Source of the DNA: Fonticella tunisiensis | Lineage (GTDB): Bacteria; Bacillota; Clostridia; Clostridiales; Caloramatoraceae | DNA length: 64,000 nucleotides | Assembly (NCBI RefSeq): GCF_004364155.1 | Contig: NZ_SOAZ01000005.1 | Span: 62,001-126,000 of the forward strand | Direction of reading: 5' to 3' | Shown here: piece after piece, positions 8,259 through 16,402 of the stretch | Layout of the letters: every line of letters begins with the position of its first letter | Numbering within the stretch: position 1 is the first letter of the stretch | Program-made: the position numbers and the translations under genes | The notes under the pieces: generated by a model | Database searches by the model: none | What the model was told of the DNA's origin: nothing | Seen by the model: the letters and a program-made list of their open reading frames with translations, nothing else

Positions 8259-8966
8259 TTATAGAGATTTTAAGTAGTTTATCTCTTCATCAGTAAGATA
8301 TCTCCATTTCCCCGGCTTTAAATCCTTTAACGTTAATTTGCCTATTCGTACTCTTTTTAGTTTAATAACAGGATGTCCTATGGCCTCACACATCTTTCTT
8401 ACCTGCCTGTTCCTGCCTTCATGAATTATTACCTCTATAACAGAACTTTTCGTCTTCTTTTTGATAATCCTGATTTTCGCCGGGGATGTTATATAGTCTT
8501 CAATTTTAAGCCCCTTTCTAAACCTATCCATCTCACTTTCATCGGGTATTCCTGCTACCTCGGCTATATAGACCTTATCGATCTCACGGGATGGATGCGT
8601 CATCTTGTATGCAACATCACCATCGTTGGTAAGAATCAGAAGCCCCGAGGTATCATAATCCAACCTGCCTACCGGAAATATACGTTCATCGACTTTGACG
8701 ATGTCAAGCACGGTTTTTCTATCAAACTGATCCCTAACCGTAGTTATAACTCCCGTTGGCTTATTAAGCATTATGTATACCTTTTTCTCTTCCGGTCTTA
8801 TAACCTTCCCATTAACTTCAACGATATCCTTATCTGGATCTATGGATATGATCGATTTTATGGTTTCACCGTTTACCTTAACCATACCGCTAAATATAAT
8901 CTCCTCAGATTTTCTTCTTGATGCAACTCCGCATCTTGCCATGTATTTATGAAGTCTCTCCTGCAT
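8259..8966 (-). CDS. rluB: 23S rRNA pseudouridine synthase, RluB/RsuA family
   Basis: RNA pseudouridine synthase of 235 residues: N-terminal S4 RNA-binding domain (ERLHKYMARCGVASRRKSEE, residues 3-22) and a catalytic domain with GRLDYDTSGLLILTNDG, where the Asp of the RLD motif is the nucleophile. RluB modifies a uridine in helix 89 of 23S rRNA; RsuA targets 16S, and the two are hard to separate by eye. In many Clostridia this gene closes the scpA-scpB-dacB-spmAB block; here 15 kb of other genes separate it from the dacB-type gene at 23944. Confidence 0.93.
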   Translation of the reverse strand: MQERLHKYMARCGVASRRKSEEIIFSGMVKVNGETIKSIISIDPDKDIVEVNGKVIRPEEKKVYIMLNKPTGVITTVRDQFDRKTVLDIVKVDERIFPVGRLDYDTSGLLILTNDGDVAYKMTHPSREIDKVYIAEVAGIPDESEMDRFRKGLKIEDYITSPAKIRIIKKKTKSSVIEVIIHEGRNRQVRKMCEAIGHPVIKLKRVRIGKLTLKDLKPGKWRYLTDEEINYLKSL

Positions 8967-9041
8967 ATATCATCATCTCCTGCATGAAATAAACATCCAT
9001 ACATCATTATATCCTGCATAAGTGTATTATACAAACAGGAT

Positions 9042-9080
9042 AAAAAAGAAGATATGTGAAATTATAAACAACATATCTTC
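9042..9080 (-). terminator. rho-independent terminator after purine permease
   Basis: Minus-strand hairpin GAAGATATGT / ACATATCTTC (arms 9071-9080 and 9048-9057) followed by TTTTTT. It lies 130 bases past the permease stop, downstream of the 40-bp palindrome at 9101. Confidence 0.8.
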
Positions 9081-9100
9081 ATAGCATAATTTTCATAATG

Positions 9101-9140
9101 AAAGTAAGGTTGTATTCAAATTTGAATACAACCTTACTTT
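9101..9140. repeat. perfect 40-bp palindrome
   Basis: Bases 9101-9120 are the exact reverse complement of 9121-9140 with no spacer. The arms begin AAAGTAAGGTTGTATTCAAA. There is no T tract directly after it on either strand, so it is not a standard terminator, although the RNA would fold into a very stable stem ahead of the true terminator at 9042-9080. It could be an RNA-stabilising 3' structure or a protein-binding/cruciform site. Confidence 0.85.
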
Positions 9141-9211
9141 AAACATCTTTCTTTAAATTTTTTATCTCAAAAATAGCTTTCTAAATCAAATTAAATGAAA
9201 CCTGCCCCCAT

Positions 9212-10642
9212 TTATTGAGGAAGAAGGATGAACCTTAATACGAAGAGAATAGCAAGAATGTACACTATTGGATGAACATCCTTATGCTTTCCTGTTGCTA
9301 CTTTCATAACAGGGTAGAATATTATTCCCGCTGCGATTCCATTTGCTATGCTGTAGCTAAAAGGCATTATTGCAATTGTAAAGAATGCAGGGAGTGCCTC
9401 TGTAAAGTCGCTGAAATCTATTTCCTTTATGGATTCCATCATAAGAATTCCAACTATTACGAGTGCAGGTGCTGTAGCTTCTGAAGGCACTACTCCAACT
9501 ACTCCTCCTAAAAAGATTGAAAGTATAAAGAGTATTCCAACCACAAAGGTAGTAAGGCCTGTCCTTCCGCCTTCTGCAATTCCTGAAGTTGATTCAACGT
9601 AGGTTGCAGTGGTTGTACCACCGAATAGAGCACTTAAAGTTGTCGCAACTGCATCTGCTAAAAGGGCCTTTTTCATATTTCTTACCCTTCCATCCTTTTC
9701 AATCATATTCGCCTTTTGAGCTGTTCCAACGAGGGTCCCTATTGTATCGAAAAGGTCAACAAGACTGAAGGTTAAAACTATCATAAATATATTTGTAAGT
9801 CCCCCAACAATACCGGAACCTCCATGCGATAAAAGACCTTGAAAATCCATTTTCATAAATGTCGGAATAAAGGAAGGAGGAGCGCTCAAAAACTTTACTC
9901 CGGTTACATTTGTAACCCCCATAGGTATGCCTATTACAGTTGTAATTAAGATTGATATAAGCATTGCTCCCTTAACCCGTCTCGCAATGAGTATTCCCAT
10001 AACAACTATTCCGATAAGTGTAAGTATCACATTAGGTTTTGTAAAATCCCCTAAGCTAACAAGTGTTCCTGGATTTGATATTATAATTCCACCACTTTTG
10101 AGCCCTATAAGTGCTATAAAAAGGCCTATTCCACTTGTTATGGCAATTTTAATGTTTTTGGGGAGGCTGTCTACTATCTTTTCTCTTATTGAGGTTACAG
10201 TTATTAATATGAAAAGTATTCCTGATATCATAACTGCTGCAAGGCCCTGCTTCCAGGAATATCCCAGTGTAAGGGTTACACCGTAGGTAAAGAAGGCTGT
10301 AAGACCAATTCCAGGAGCTACTGCAAAGGGAAGGTTTGCATATAACGACATTATTAGTGTCCCAATAGCAGCCACAATGCATGTCCCAGCAAAAATTGAT
10401 GCAACAACGGTATCGTTTAATATTGTAAGTTGTGCCGCTGCATCTCCCTTAAGCCCTGCTGCATTCATACCTGAAAATTTTAATATGTTTGGAATAACTA
10501 AAAGTGCGTAAGACATTGTAATAAAAGTTGTAAAACCTGCAATCACTTCTGTTTTAACATCAGTTTTATACTTTGATAGCTTAAAATACCTTTCTAAAAA
10601 TCCCATATCCTTTTTTTCTTCCTTCAATTTTAATGCTTCCAT
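9212..10642 (-). CDS. pbuG: NCS2-family guanine/hypoxanthine permease (PbuG-like)
   Basis: Polytopic purine permease of the AzgA/PbuG branch of the NCS2 family, 476 residues. Family segments include EVIAGFTTFITMSYAL near the N-terminus, VAPGIGLTAFFTYGV, ATTLSALFGGTTTATYVESTSGIAEGGRTGL and FTIAIMPFSYSIANGIAAG. The start follows AAGGAGG. A purine riboswitch of the guanine-specific type with a terminator lies in its 5' leader, which supports guanine/hypoxanthine as substrate: expression should fall when guanine is plentiful. Confidence 0.92.
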   Translation of the reverse strand: MEALKLKEEKKDMGFLERYFKLSKYKTDVKTEVIAGFTTFITMSYALLVIPNILKFSGMNAAGLKGDAAAQLTILNDTVVASIFAGTCIVAAIGTLIMSLYANLPFAVAPGIGLTAFFTYGVTLTLGYSWKQGLAAVMISGILFILITVTSIREKIVDSLPKNIKIAITSGIGLFIALIGLKSGGIIISNPGTLVSLGDFTKPNVILTLIGIVVMGILIARRVKGAMLISILITTVIGIPMGVTNVTGVKFLSAPPSFIPTFMKMDFQGLLSHGGSGIVGGLTNIFMIVLTFSLVDLFDTIGTLVGTAQKANMIEKDGRVRNMKKALLADAVATTLSALFGGTTTATYVESTSGIAEGGRTGLTTFVVGILFILSIFLGGVVGVVPSEATAPALVIVGILMMESIKEIDFSDFTEALPAFFTIAIMPFSYSIANGIAAGIIFYPVMKVATGKHKDVHPIVYILAILFVLRFILLPQ

Positions 10643-10656
10643 TATCATTCCTCCTT

Positions 10657-10701
10657 ACAAAAAAATTCTGCCATCAGACCAGGCAAATCCAATGACAGAA
10701 T
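10657..10701 (-). terminator. riboswitch expression-platform terminator
   Basis: On the minus strand ATTCTGTCAT pairs with ATGGCAGAAT (one G-U pair) and is followed by seven T residues, immediately before the ribosome site of the permease gene. Located 72 nt after the aptamer, it is the OFF structure of the guanine riboswitch. Confidence 0.88.
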
Positions 10702-10772
10702 ACTTAAATAGCTACATACAAAAATACTAGTATTGTCATAATAATACTTTTGTATGACTATTAATCGGATTC

Positions 10773-10840
10773 ACCCATAGCAGAGATATTTATGGTAATC
10801 TCGTAGAAACGCCCGAACCATATTATCGGGCTTATATGGA
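10773..10840 (-). promoter_or_regulatory. guanine-type purine riboswitch aptamer
   Basis: All three helices are visible on the minus strand. P1 pairs CCATA with TATGG. P2 pairs GCCCG with CGGGC around the loop ATAATATGGTT, and P3 pairs GAGAT with ATCTC around TACCATAAAT. The conserved J2/3 GTTTCTAC is present. The base that decides specificity (just before TATGGG in J3/1) is C, as in guanine/hypoxanthine riboswitches, not U as in adenine ones. It sits in the leader of a purine permease with a terminator downstream. Confidence 0.93.
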
Positions 10841-10901
10841 TGGCAGTTATTAAATTTATTTTTTATATAATATCAACTAGGGAAGATAAAGTCAATGTCA
10901 G

Positions 10902-11342
10902 TTAATCCCAAAGCATATGTTTATCTATGATTATATTTTTCATATCAAAAGTAGTTTTATTTACTATTTTAACTGCACCTGAATTGTTTGCAGCAATAAT
11001 TCCTATAGCTGTATTCTCTATAACTTCTTTCATAAGGTTTAATTCTCTTGCTGACTCATCTTTAGCCTTTAATATGTTTTCAGCCTCTCTTATGGCACTA
11101 TATATAGATTCCTTACCCGATGTGATTAAAATGTCTGGAACTCCTATCTTGGCAGTAGTCTTTTCAACAATTCTTCCCCCAATAATGATGCCGTACCCAT
11201 CCTTTACTGCCTGAATAACAAATACTTCTGCTTCCTCTTATTTTTCTATGTAGTATATTTTAATATTGCAATCAAATAGCTTGGATAAATCTCTTTTTTC
11301 ATACAGCATATTTTTAAAAAGCAAATGATATATCAATCCCCA
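10902..11342 (-). pseudogene. remnant of a PrpR-type sigma54 regulator (PrpR_N domain)
   Basis: Reading the minus strand gives a frame with LLFKNMLYEKRDLSKLF, then EVFVIQAVKDGYGIIIGG, then GVPDILITSGKESIYSAI. This is the typical PrpR N-terminal sensor domain of propionate-catabolism-type activators. It is followed by the start of a PAS-like segment (MKEVIENTAIGIIAANNSG). An in-frame TAA interrupts it near 11240, the N-terminus is missing and the frame ends after about 145 codons, without the AAA+ and HTH domains. It lies next to the intact sigma54 activator at 12426 but is clearly from a different subfamily. Confidence 0.75.
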
Positions 11343-11373
11343 TCAATATAATTAGGGGGAGATTATTTTACGC

Positions 11374-11892
11374 TTACTTTTTATTTAATAACTCAATAAA
11401 TCTTTCTTTTGTCATTTTAAATAAAACTTCATTGTCAAACTTTGATACTATCTCAAACCCAAAATTTTGCAATGCCTTTTTGCCTTTTTCGTTTATTACA
11501 TTATCATAAATAACTTGTCCGCCAAAATCACAAAAATAGTAACTTAAAATAAGTTGCATTGCTTCCTTAGCATATCCTTTACCTCTGTATTTAGCCTGAA
11601 TCTTTATATTAAAATCAGCCTTTCTCTCTTCCATATCAAATCTATGAAAACTTACTTCTCCAACTGGAACATCATCAAAAGTATAAATTAAACAATAAAA
11701 ATTCTTTCCATCAGATGGATTTACCATTTTCCTATACCACGCTTCTCTTTTTTCTACCGGAAAGGATACAACTCCACCGACATCATTCATTGTTTCTTCA
11801 TCAGCCCATAGCTCTGCCACATAATCCAACTCATCAAAATTAGGTTTCTTTATATAAACTAAATTCCCATCAGCTCTAAAACTACTTAGCAA
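11374..11892 (-). CDS. GNAT-family N-acetyltransferase
   Basis: A 172-residue acetyl-CoA-dependent acetyltransferase of the RimJ/RimL-like GNAT type. The acetyl-CoA-binding motif A reads IKIQAKYRGKGYAKEA (Q/RxxGxG/A pattern) near residue 100, followed by the NFGFEIVSKFDNE C-terminal motif. Substrate unknown. Translation probably starts at a TTG (11890-11892) behind AGGAGGGG, inside the 3' end of the decayed gene upstream. It lies in the degraded accessory zone, with remnants on both sides, and is not obviously part of an operon. Confidence 0.8.
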   Translation of the reverse strand: MLSSFRADGNLVYIKKPNFDELDYVAELWADEETMNDVGGVVSFPVEKREAWYRKMVNPSDGKNFYCLIYTFDDVPVGEVSFHRFDMEERKADFNIKIQAKYRGKGYAKEAMQLILSYYFCDFGGQVIYDNVINEKGKKALQNFGFEIVSKFDNEVLFKMTKERFIELLNKK

Positions 11893-12429
11893 TATTACTT
11901 TCCCCTCCTTCTAAAAAACTAATAACTTCATCAGCAATTTTACTAACGGTAATTTTGCTACAAATTCAATACCATACTTTCTATCAATTTCTTTAATAAG
12001 TTCTTCTCCTAAGAAATAACCTGTATCGCATATGCCTAGTACCTCAAACTAATTTCCAAAGAAGTGCCTGACTCCAGTCTGTTCATCCTGAAGTGCTCTT
12101 ACATAAAGTTCCTTTAATTCACTTTGATTTGAAGCACATTTATCAATCTACTCTTTACCTCTGCAATCATGTTCAGTTGGTAATAATTTGTTCTGATTAA
12201 ATTGATCAAAGCCTTCTTCATATATCCTCCAAATCCCCAGGTTGTAATTATTTCTTTCTACTGAATCAGGTAAACCATCTTCACCTCTTCTATGGATGAG
12301 AAAAATATTACGGATATAGTTGACTTTGTTAAAAACCTGAAATGAAGGTAATTCACATTCTACCATTTCATCGATACGGCAGCAGTAAATATGAATTCTT
12401 AAACAGGCCATGTGCTTTGGTTCCTTCAT
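11882..12429 (-). pseudogene. decayed DUF2268-like (zinc protease family) gene
   Basis: The minus-strand reading frame starts with an ATG overlapping the stop of the sigma54 regulator (ATGA), runs 93 codons to a TAG, continues in frame to a second TAG, then shifts frame and ends at 11882. Pieces such as IWRIYEEGFDQF, then HFFGN(stop)FEVLGICDTGYFLGEELIKEI and IADEVISFLEGGE, resemble the C-terminal half of DUF2268 predicted Zn-dependent proteases. Both stops fall where that family has tryptophan (TGG to TAG). The HExxH segment is not visible. Family assignment is from memory of the pattern. Confidence 0.5.
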
Positions 12430-13871
12430 TCTTTATTCAGTTTAGCTTTTTTTAGTTTGTATGCAATCTGATAGTACTTAAGATCAAACCCTTTGTTATT
12501 TAATATCTTAGCTATTTTACGCGGCCCATACCCTTTTTCATTGAGGCTTAAAATTAATTGATCAATTATTCCTAGATATTCATTTTCAATAGAAGAAGAT
12601 GTAGTATTTTTATTACATTCTGATGATTCTCTAAATGCATCTTTGAATTCAATAATATCAATGGGAATATTCTCAGCATTAACTACAACCTCAAGTTTTC
12701 TTTTATCGTAAATATCATTTATCAAGGGAACCGCTGCATCAATACTAGCATTAACTACATCTCTAAATTGTCTTATATTCCTTGGATAGTTTACATTTAA
12801 TAATATATCCTTAGCTTCATTAGAAAAATTAACCCTTAAACTTATTCCATTTCTGTTATAAACACATTTTTCATAGTTAATAGCGAAGAACTGCAAAAGT
12901 TCTTCCCTTTCCTTCATTGGCCTTTCTCTCAAAGGTGGCAGTTTTAATTCATACTGTGCAAGTCTCTGATAAAGTTCTGGAATAAATACCTTTTTTAAAT
13001 CTTGAGTAGAAGCTGCTACAATAATAACATTGACATTTATTTCTTTTCTTCCACCTATTCTTCTAATTTTGCCAGATTCAATAGCCTTTAAAAGGATAGT
13101 TTGATGATGTTCAAGGGCATGAGCCTCATCTAAAAAAAGCATACCGCCATTTGCCAGTTCAAAAAGACCTTTTTTCTCTAATGAACCTGTGAAGGCTCCT
13201 TTTTCTGAGCCAAATATTTCTATTGCCGCAATATCCGGATTAGTAAATTGTGCACAATTAACCTCAATAAATGATGCGTCTTCTTTTAAGACACCTATCT
13301 TTTTAGCATAATGGTACATAATATTTGCTAAATAGGTTTTGCCAGTTCCAGATTCACCTGTTATTACAGAATGTCTTGGCCCTGCGAGAGAGCCAATAGC
13401 CTTTTGTGACTTAATAATCACATTTTTAAGGCTTCCACTTTTACCGATCAGATTATCAAAAACATCGTCAATTGTGTTTAACGCAACTTGCATTTCAAGA
13501 TGTTCAATCTTTTTAATAAGCTCCTCTATTTCAGTTACATCCCTAAACGTAGCAAAACCACCTACAAATTTATCATTTATTATTAGCGGAAATGCATTTA
13601 CTATGTATTTTTTTTCATTATGATGATCTATTTTCTGATCAAGCTGTGGTTTTTTATATTTTAATACATCCAGTAATGCAGCCTTTGGATAAAATTTTGA
13701 TATATGCTGCCCAATCATTTCTTCTATAGAAACCTTTGCATATTCTGCAGATGTTTTGTTGACATACATCAGTATTCCATTCTCATCTACTATGTTTACG
13801 CCTTCCCTTAAATTATCGAGGATAATTTTAAACATAGAAATGATATCTTCGGATTTAAATCCAAACTCCAT
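12426..13871 (-). CDS. sigma54-dependent transcriptional activator (PAS-AAA+-HTH)
   Basis: Enhancer-binding protein of 481 residues. A PAS domain (about 10-115) is followed by a sigma54-interaction AAA+ domain with Walker A GESGTGKT (172-179), the sigma54-contacting GAFTG loop (225-229) and Walker B MLFLDEA (244-250). A short HTH-like C-terminus (about 430-481) reads YGPRKIAKILNNKGF and differs from the usual Fis-type helix. It is the last gene of the TRAP/LarA-like operon, which has a perfect sigma54 promoter at its head, so it is very probably the operon's own activator. The PAS domain presumably senses the transported compound or redox state. Confidence 0.92.
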   Translation of the reverse strand: MEFGFKSEDIISMFKIILDNLREGVNIVDENGILMYVNKTSAEYAKVSIEEMIGQHISKFYPKAALLDVLKYKKPQLDQKIDHHNEKKYIVNAFPLIINDKFVGGFATFRDVTEIEELIKKIEHLEMQVALNTIDDVFDNLIGKSGSLKNVIIKSQKAIGSLAGPRHSVITGESGTGKTYLANIMYHYAKKIGVLKEDASFIEVNCAQFTNPDIAAIEIFGSEKGAFTGSLEKKGLFELANGGMLFLDEAHALEHHQTILLKAIESGKIRRIGGRKEINVNVIIVAASTQDLKKVFIPELYQRLAQYELKLPPLRERPMKEREELLQFFAINYEKCVYNRNGISLRVNFSNEAKDILLNVNYPRNIRQFRDVVNASIDAAVPLINDIYDKRKLEVVVNAENIPIDIIEFKDAFRESSECNKNTTSSSIENEYLGIIDQLILSLNEKGYGPRKIAKILNNKGFDLKYYQIAYKLKKAKLNKE

Positions 13872-13891
13872 ACCCTAACCCTACCCTTTAT

Positions 13892-14473
13892 TTAAGTGAT
13901 AGAAAAATAATTTATTTTTCTATTTTCTATAGTAACAGCGGCTCCAGGATATGATGTTCCTGTACCATCACTTATTATTATAGCAATTTTTATGTCATAT
14001 TTAACAGCTATTTCTGCCATATTAAGTAGAGTGTTTATTTCTCCATCTCCTGGTTTTACTGTTCTTAAAATCTCTTTCGCGACATGTGGCTTGCCATTTA
14101 TTACTATACCTGGACCACCAGGATAGGCTGCCATGCTTAAGCCATTGTCAATGTATTCACTTAGCCCCTCTGCGGAAGAAATGACAGCTAAAGGATTACC
14201 TATAATTCCTCCTGTAGGTCCTGATATCCCTGGTATGTTTATACTAATACCAAGTGCGTATAAACATTTAGGTGAGATTTCGCTGATATAAGAAGCAAGC
14301 ATATAGTCAATATAATATGGATTATCGACTGCATCTATTTTGAAACTTTTTATCTTCTCTTTGATTTCTGCTTCTGCAAATTGCTTAAAAATAAGTGGAC
14401 AGATTCCTGCCACTAACACAGGATATCCATCCACGGTATATTCTTTAAATATAAATGTTGTTAACTCACTCAT
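13892..14473 (-). CDS. unrecognised protein of the sigma54 TRAP operon (193 aa)
   Basis: I do not recognise this protein. It has no signal peptide and no clear membrane helix. It contains glycine/proline-rich runs, ISGPTGGIIGNPLAVISSAE near the middle and AYPGGPGIVINGKPH later, and a C-terminal IAIIISDGTGTSYPGAAV that resembles a nucleotide- or phosphate-binding loop. Its ATG overlaps the stop of the upstream gene (ATGA), so it is translationally coupled to the molybdopterin-fold gene. It belongs to an operon with a TRAP transporter and a LarA-like protein and is therefore probably a catabolic enzyme or subunit. Confidence 0.8.
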   Translation of the reverse strand: MSELTTFIFKEYTVDGYPVLVAGICPLIFKQFAEAEIKEKIKSFKIDAVDNPYYIDYMLASYISEISPKCLYALGISINIPGISGPTGGIIGNPLAVISSAEGLSEYIDNGLSMAAYPGGPGIVINGKPHVAKEILRTVKPGDGEINTLLNMAEIAVKYDIKIAIIISDGTGTSYPGAAVTIENRKINYFSIT

Positions 14474-15000
14474 ATTATCTCCCCACCTGATGGATACTGA
14501 GAAAAAACAGCCTTTGAGGTGGCTTCAACCAGAACGTTTAAATTTCTTTCACCTGATTTAATAATCTCTATGGCCGCCTTTGCTGCTGCAACAGCTTCTA
14601 CAAAGGGGCCTGGCACAGTTACAATTAAACTTTTTAATTTTTCACCAACAACCAATTTTGACCAGAGGTGTCCATTCGGTCCATATATCTCCCTGCATTC
14701 GACATTAGAAAGATATGCTGTTAAAGCACTATGGGTATAATCCTTACCCAAAGTTGGAATATATCTGTGACCTCCACCTGATCCTCCTATAAGAAAAATT
14801 AGATCGCCGCCTTTTTCAACACATCTATCTAATTTTTCTATTATCTCCTCTTCTAAATCATAAACGGGCCTTGTACGCGTTATCTCACAAGCTGGAAAAT
14901 TCTCCAAAAGCATCTCCATTATTGCGGAACTGTTTGTATCTATTACAGTTCCATTTAATATTTCGTCACCCGTTGGTATAATAAAAACTTTATCTACCAA
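14470..15000 (-). CDS. MoaB/CinA-like molybdopterin-binding-fold protein
   Basis: A 176-residue protein resembling the MoCF_biosynth fold of MoaB/MogA/CinA. It opens with VFIIPTGDEILNGTVIDTNS, the start of that fold, and has LIFLIGGSGGG near residue 77 at the position of the usual GGTG motif. It lacks the rest of CinA and does not look like a standard MoaB. In this operon it may bind a nucleotide-like cofactor or substrate rather than make molybdenum cofactor; that is speculation. A TTG start at 15000 behind AAAGGTGG overlaps the preceding gene by 11 nt. Confidence 0.75.
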   Translation of the reverse strand: MVDKVFIIPTGDEILNGTVIDTNSSAIMEMLLENFPACEITRTRPVYDLEEEIIEKLDRCVEKGGDLIFLIGGSGGGHRYIPTLGKDYTHSALTAYLSNVECREIYGPNGHLWSKLVVGEKLKSLIVTVPGPFVEAVAAAKAAIEIIKSGERNLNVLVEATSKAVFSQYPSGGEII

Positions 15001-15352
15001 TATTAATCCACCTTTCCTTTATGCAGCCTTCTGAGTTACCCCTTGGAACTTTGTCAATTGGTACTTCAATCGCCTTTTGTGCTGAATCAATTTTTACAAC
15101 ATCTGCTGCAGTTATTCCATCTGCGGTAGATACAGCCTTAATAAACCCCTGTTCATCCTTGTAGATAGCTTCAGGCTCAATGCCATATATGTCCATCTCA
15201 ATTGATTCCCCAGTAACACCAATAACTCTAATGGGCCTTCCTATGAAATTTCTTAGATTATCCTCCAATTGATATGGCTTAAGTCCCTTTACCTTCAGGC
15301 CACTAATTTTTACTATAGTTTTATCGACATAAGCAATAACACTTGATCCCAT
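14990..15352 (-). CDS. unrecognised small protein of the sigma54 TRAP operon (120 aa)
   Basis: I do not recognise this family. It is a soluble 120-residue protein rich in beta-strand-like segments (KTIVKISGLKVKGLKPYQLE, then RPIRVIGVTGESIEMDIYG), with few aromatic residues and two acidic patches. There is one cysteine, near the C-terminus (SEGCIKE). An AGGTG site precedes the ATG, and the gene fits tightly between its neighbours with overlap downstream. Operon position argues for a subunit or accessory factor of the same pathway. Confidence 0.75.
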   Translation of the reverse strand: MGSSVIAYVDKTIVKISGLKVKGLKPYQLEDNLRNFIGRPIRVIGVTGESIEMDIYGIEPEAIYKDEQGFIKAVSTADGITAADVVKIDSAQKAIEVPIDKVPRGNSEGCIKERWINIGR

Positions 15353-15366
15353 TTTTTCACCTCGGT

Positions 15367-16389
15367 CTACACAAATATTTCAACTTTCTCTACTATATCC
15401 ATTGAACTCATCGCTACAGGCTCCTCAACTCCTGGTACAATTTCATCTGATCTTTCTATGATCTCATCTTCTGTTAATACACGTGATTTCGCCTTTAGAA
15501 ATTCGCGAGTAATTCCTACACTTTCAAGCTCAACCCATGCTTTTTCAGTTATATTATCAAACGCAATTGGCACCCCCATGGCCTTTGCAATACATAAAAC
15601 TGCAGGTGAGCATCCGATATCCTTTCCAGGTACCATCCCTGCTTTTAATGCTTGTATAGTGTACTTAGCTAGTATAGCCTTGGAAGCAACAATACATGGA
15701 ATATTCTTTTTTAAAGTTTTAGCATATTGACCTGAACCATGAGCTGTATCTCCTGCTCTAAACTGACGTGTTGGAAATACACGTCCATATTTTTCTGCAA
15801 CTGTCATTCCAATTCCAACGGATATTACTTCACCTGTATAACCAAAAAGAATAGGTCCATCCCTCATGATCTGTATCTGTCCTAATATGGGAAGTATTAT
15901 TTCTTTCATTGTTACAGCATTCATCATTTCTGTTGCCGAGTTATTGTTTACCGCCTTTCCTGTCATTACTGCATTATGTACAGGTATTAACTTCTTACGT
16001 GGGTCGGGGCCTCTAAATAATCTTTTTCCCTGATAATTTTTCACTAACTGTATCAAATGCGGCTCCTCACTAATTAACTCATCTGTTACAGGTATTTCCT
16101 CCATATATAAAATTCCGAATTCCTTATGAACCTTTCCAATATCGCCTGCTGCCATAGCTATTATAGCTCCATCTACGGCGATCCCATCGCTTGTTGTTGT
16201 AACTGCATCCATATCAAAAACATTCATTCCTATTGGGCCATTGACTTCCTTTGATATTGCGTTAAATGCATGCTCAATAGTAATTCCTGCCTCTTTTATA
16301 TCCCTAATATCTATAAAGGCTATGTTTAAAGGAACCCCTCCCTTTGGACCTACCCCTTCTTTTATCAATCTAAACTTTAAATTTGCCAT
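15367..16389 (-). CDS. unrecognised enzyme-like protein of the sigma54 TRAP operon (340 aa)
   Basis: Largest of the unknowns, about 340 residues from the ATG at 16389 (GGGGGG site seven bases before; a TTG nine codons upstream is less likely). It is soluble and looks like an enzyme. Notable features are the conserved-looking runs FDMDAVTTTSDG, MAAGDIGKVHKEFGI, GYTGEVISVGIGMTVAEKYG and FRAGDTAHGSGQYAKTLKK, and Cys/His residues in KNIPCIV and IGCSPAVLCIA. I cannot place it in a family; a resemblance to DUF1177 was considered but not convincing. Being in the operon core next to the LarA-like gene, it is a candidate for the main catabolic step. Confidence 0.8.
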   Translation of the reverse strand: MANLKFRLIKEGVGPKGGVPLNIAFIDIRDIKEAGITIEHAFNAISKEVNGPIGMNVFDMDAVTTTSDGIAVDGAIIAMAAGDIGKVHKEFGILYMEEIPVTDELISEEPHLIQLVKNYQGKRLFRGPDPRKKLIPVHNAVMTGKAVNNNSATEMMNAVTMKEIILPILGQIQIMRDGPILFGYTGEVISVGIGMTVAEKYGRVFPTRQFRAGDTAHGSGQYAKTLKKNIPCIVASKAILAKYTIQALKAGMVPGKDIGCSPAVLCIAKAMGVPIAFDNITEKAWVELESVGITREFLKAKSRVLTEDEIIERSDEIVPGVEEPVAMSSMDIVEKVEIFV

Positions 16390-16402
16390 AACAATTCCCC
16401 CC

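Noticed and set aside
10927-11214. Hydrophobic plus-strand open frame of 95 codons
   Set aside because: It is the antisense shadow of the PrpR_N remnant on the minus strand, has no ribosome site and resembles no membrane protein family.
12148-12429. 93-codon frame as a stand-alone gene
   Set aside because: Similar sequence continues in frame past its TAG and, after a frameshift, to 11882, so it is part of a longer broken gene.
11882-12429. TAG read as tryptophan (code change) in the DUF2268-like frame
   Set aside because: TAG ends other intact genes in this window (for example folD), so reassignment is not credible; decay is simpler.
15367-16389. Assignment of the 340-residue protein to DUF1177
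   Set aside because: Only vague similarity in glycine-rich segments; the order of motifs I remember for DUF1177 is not present.
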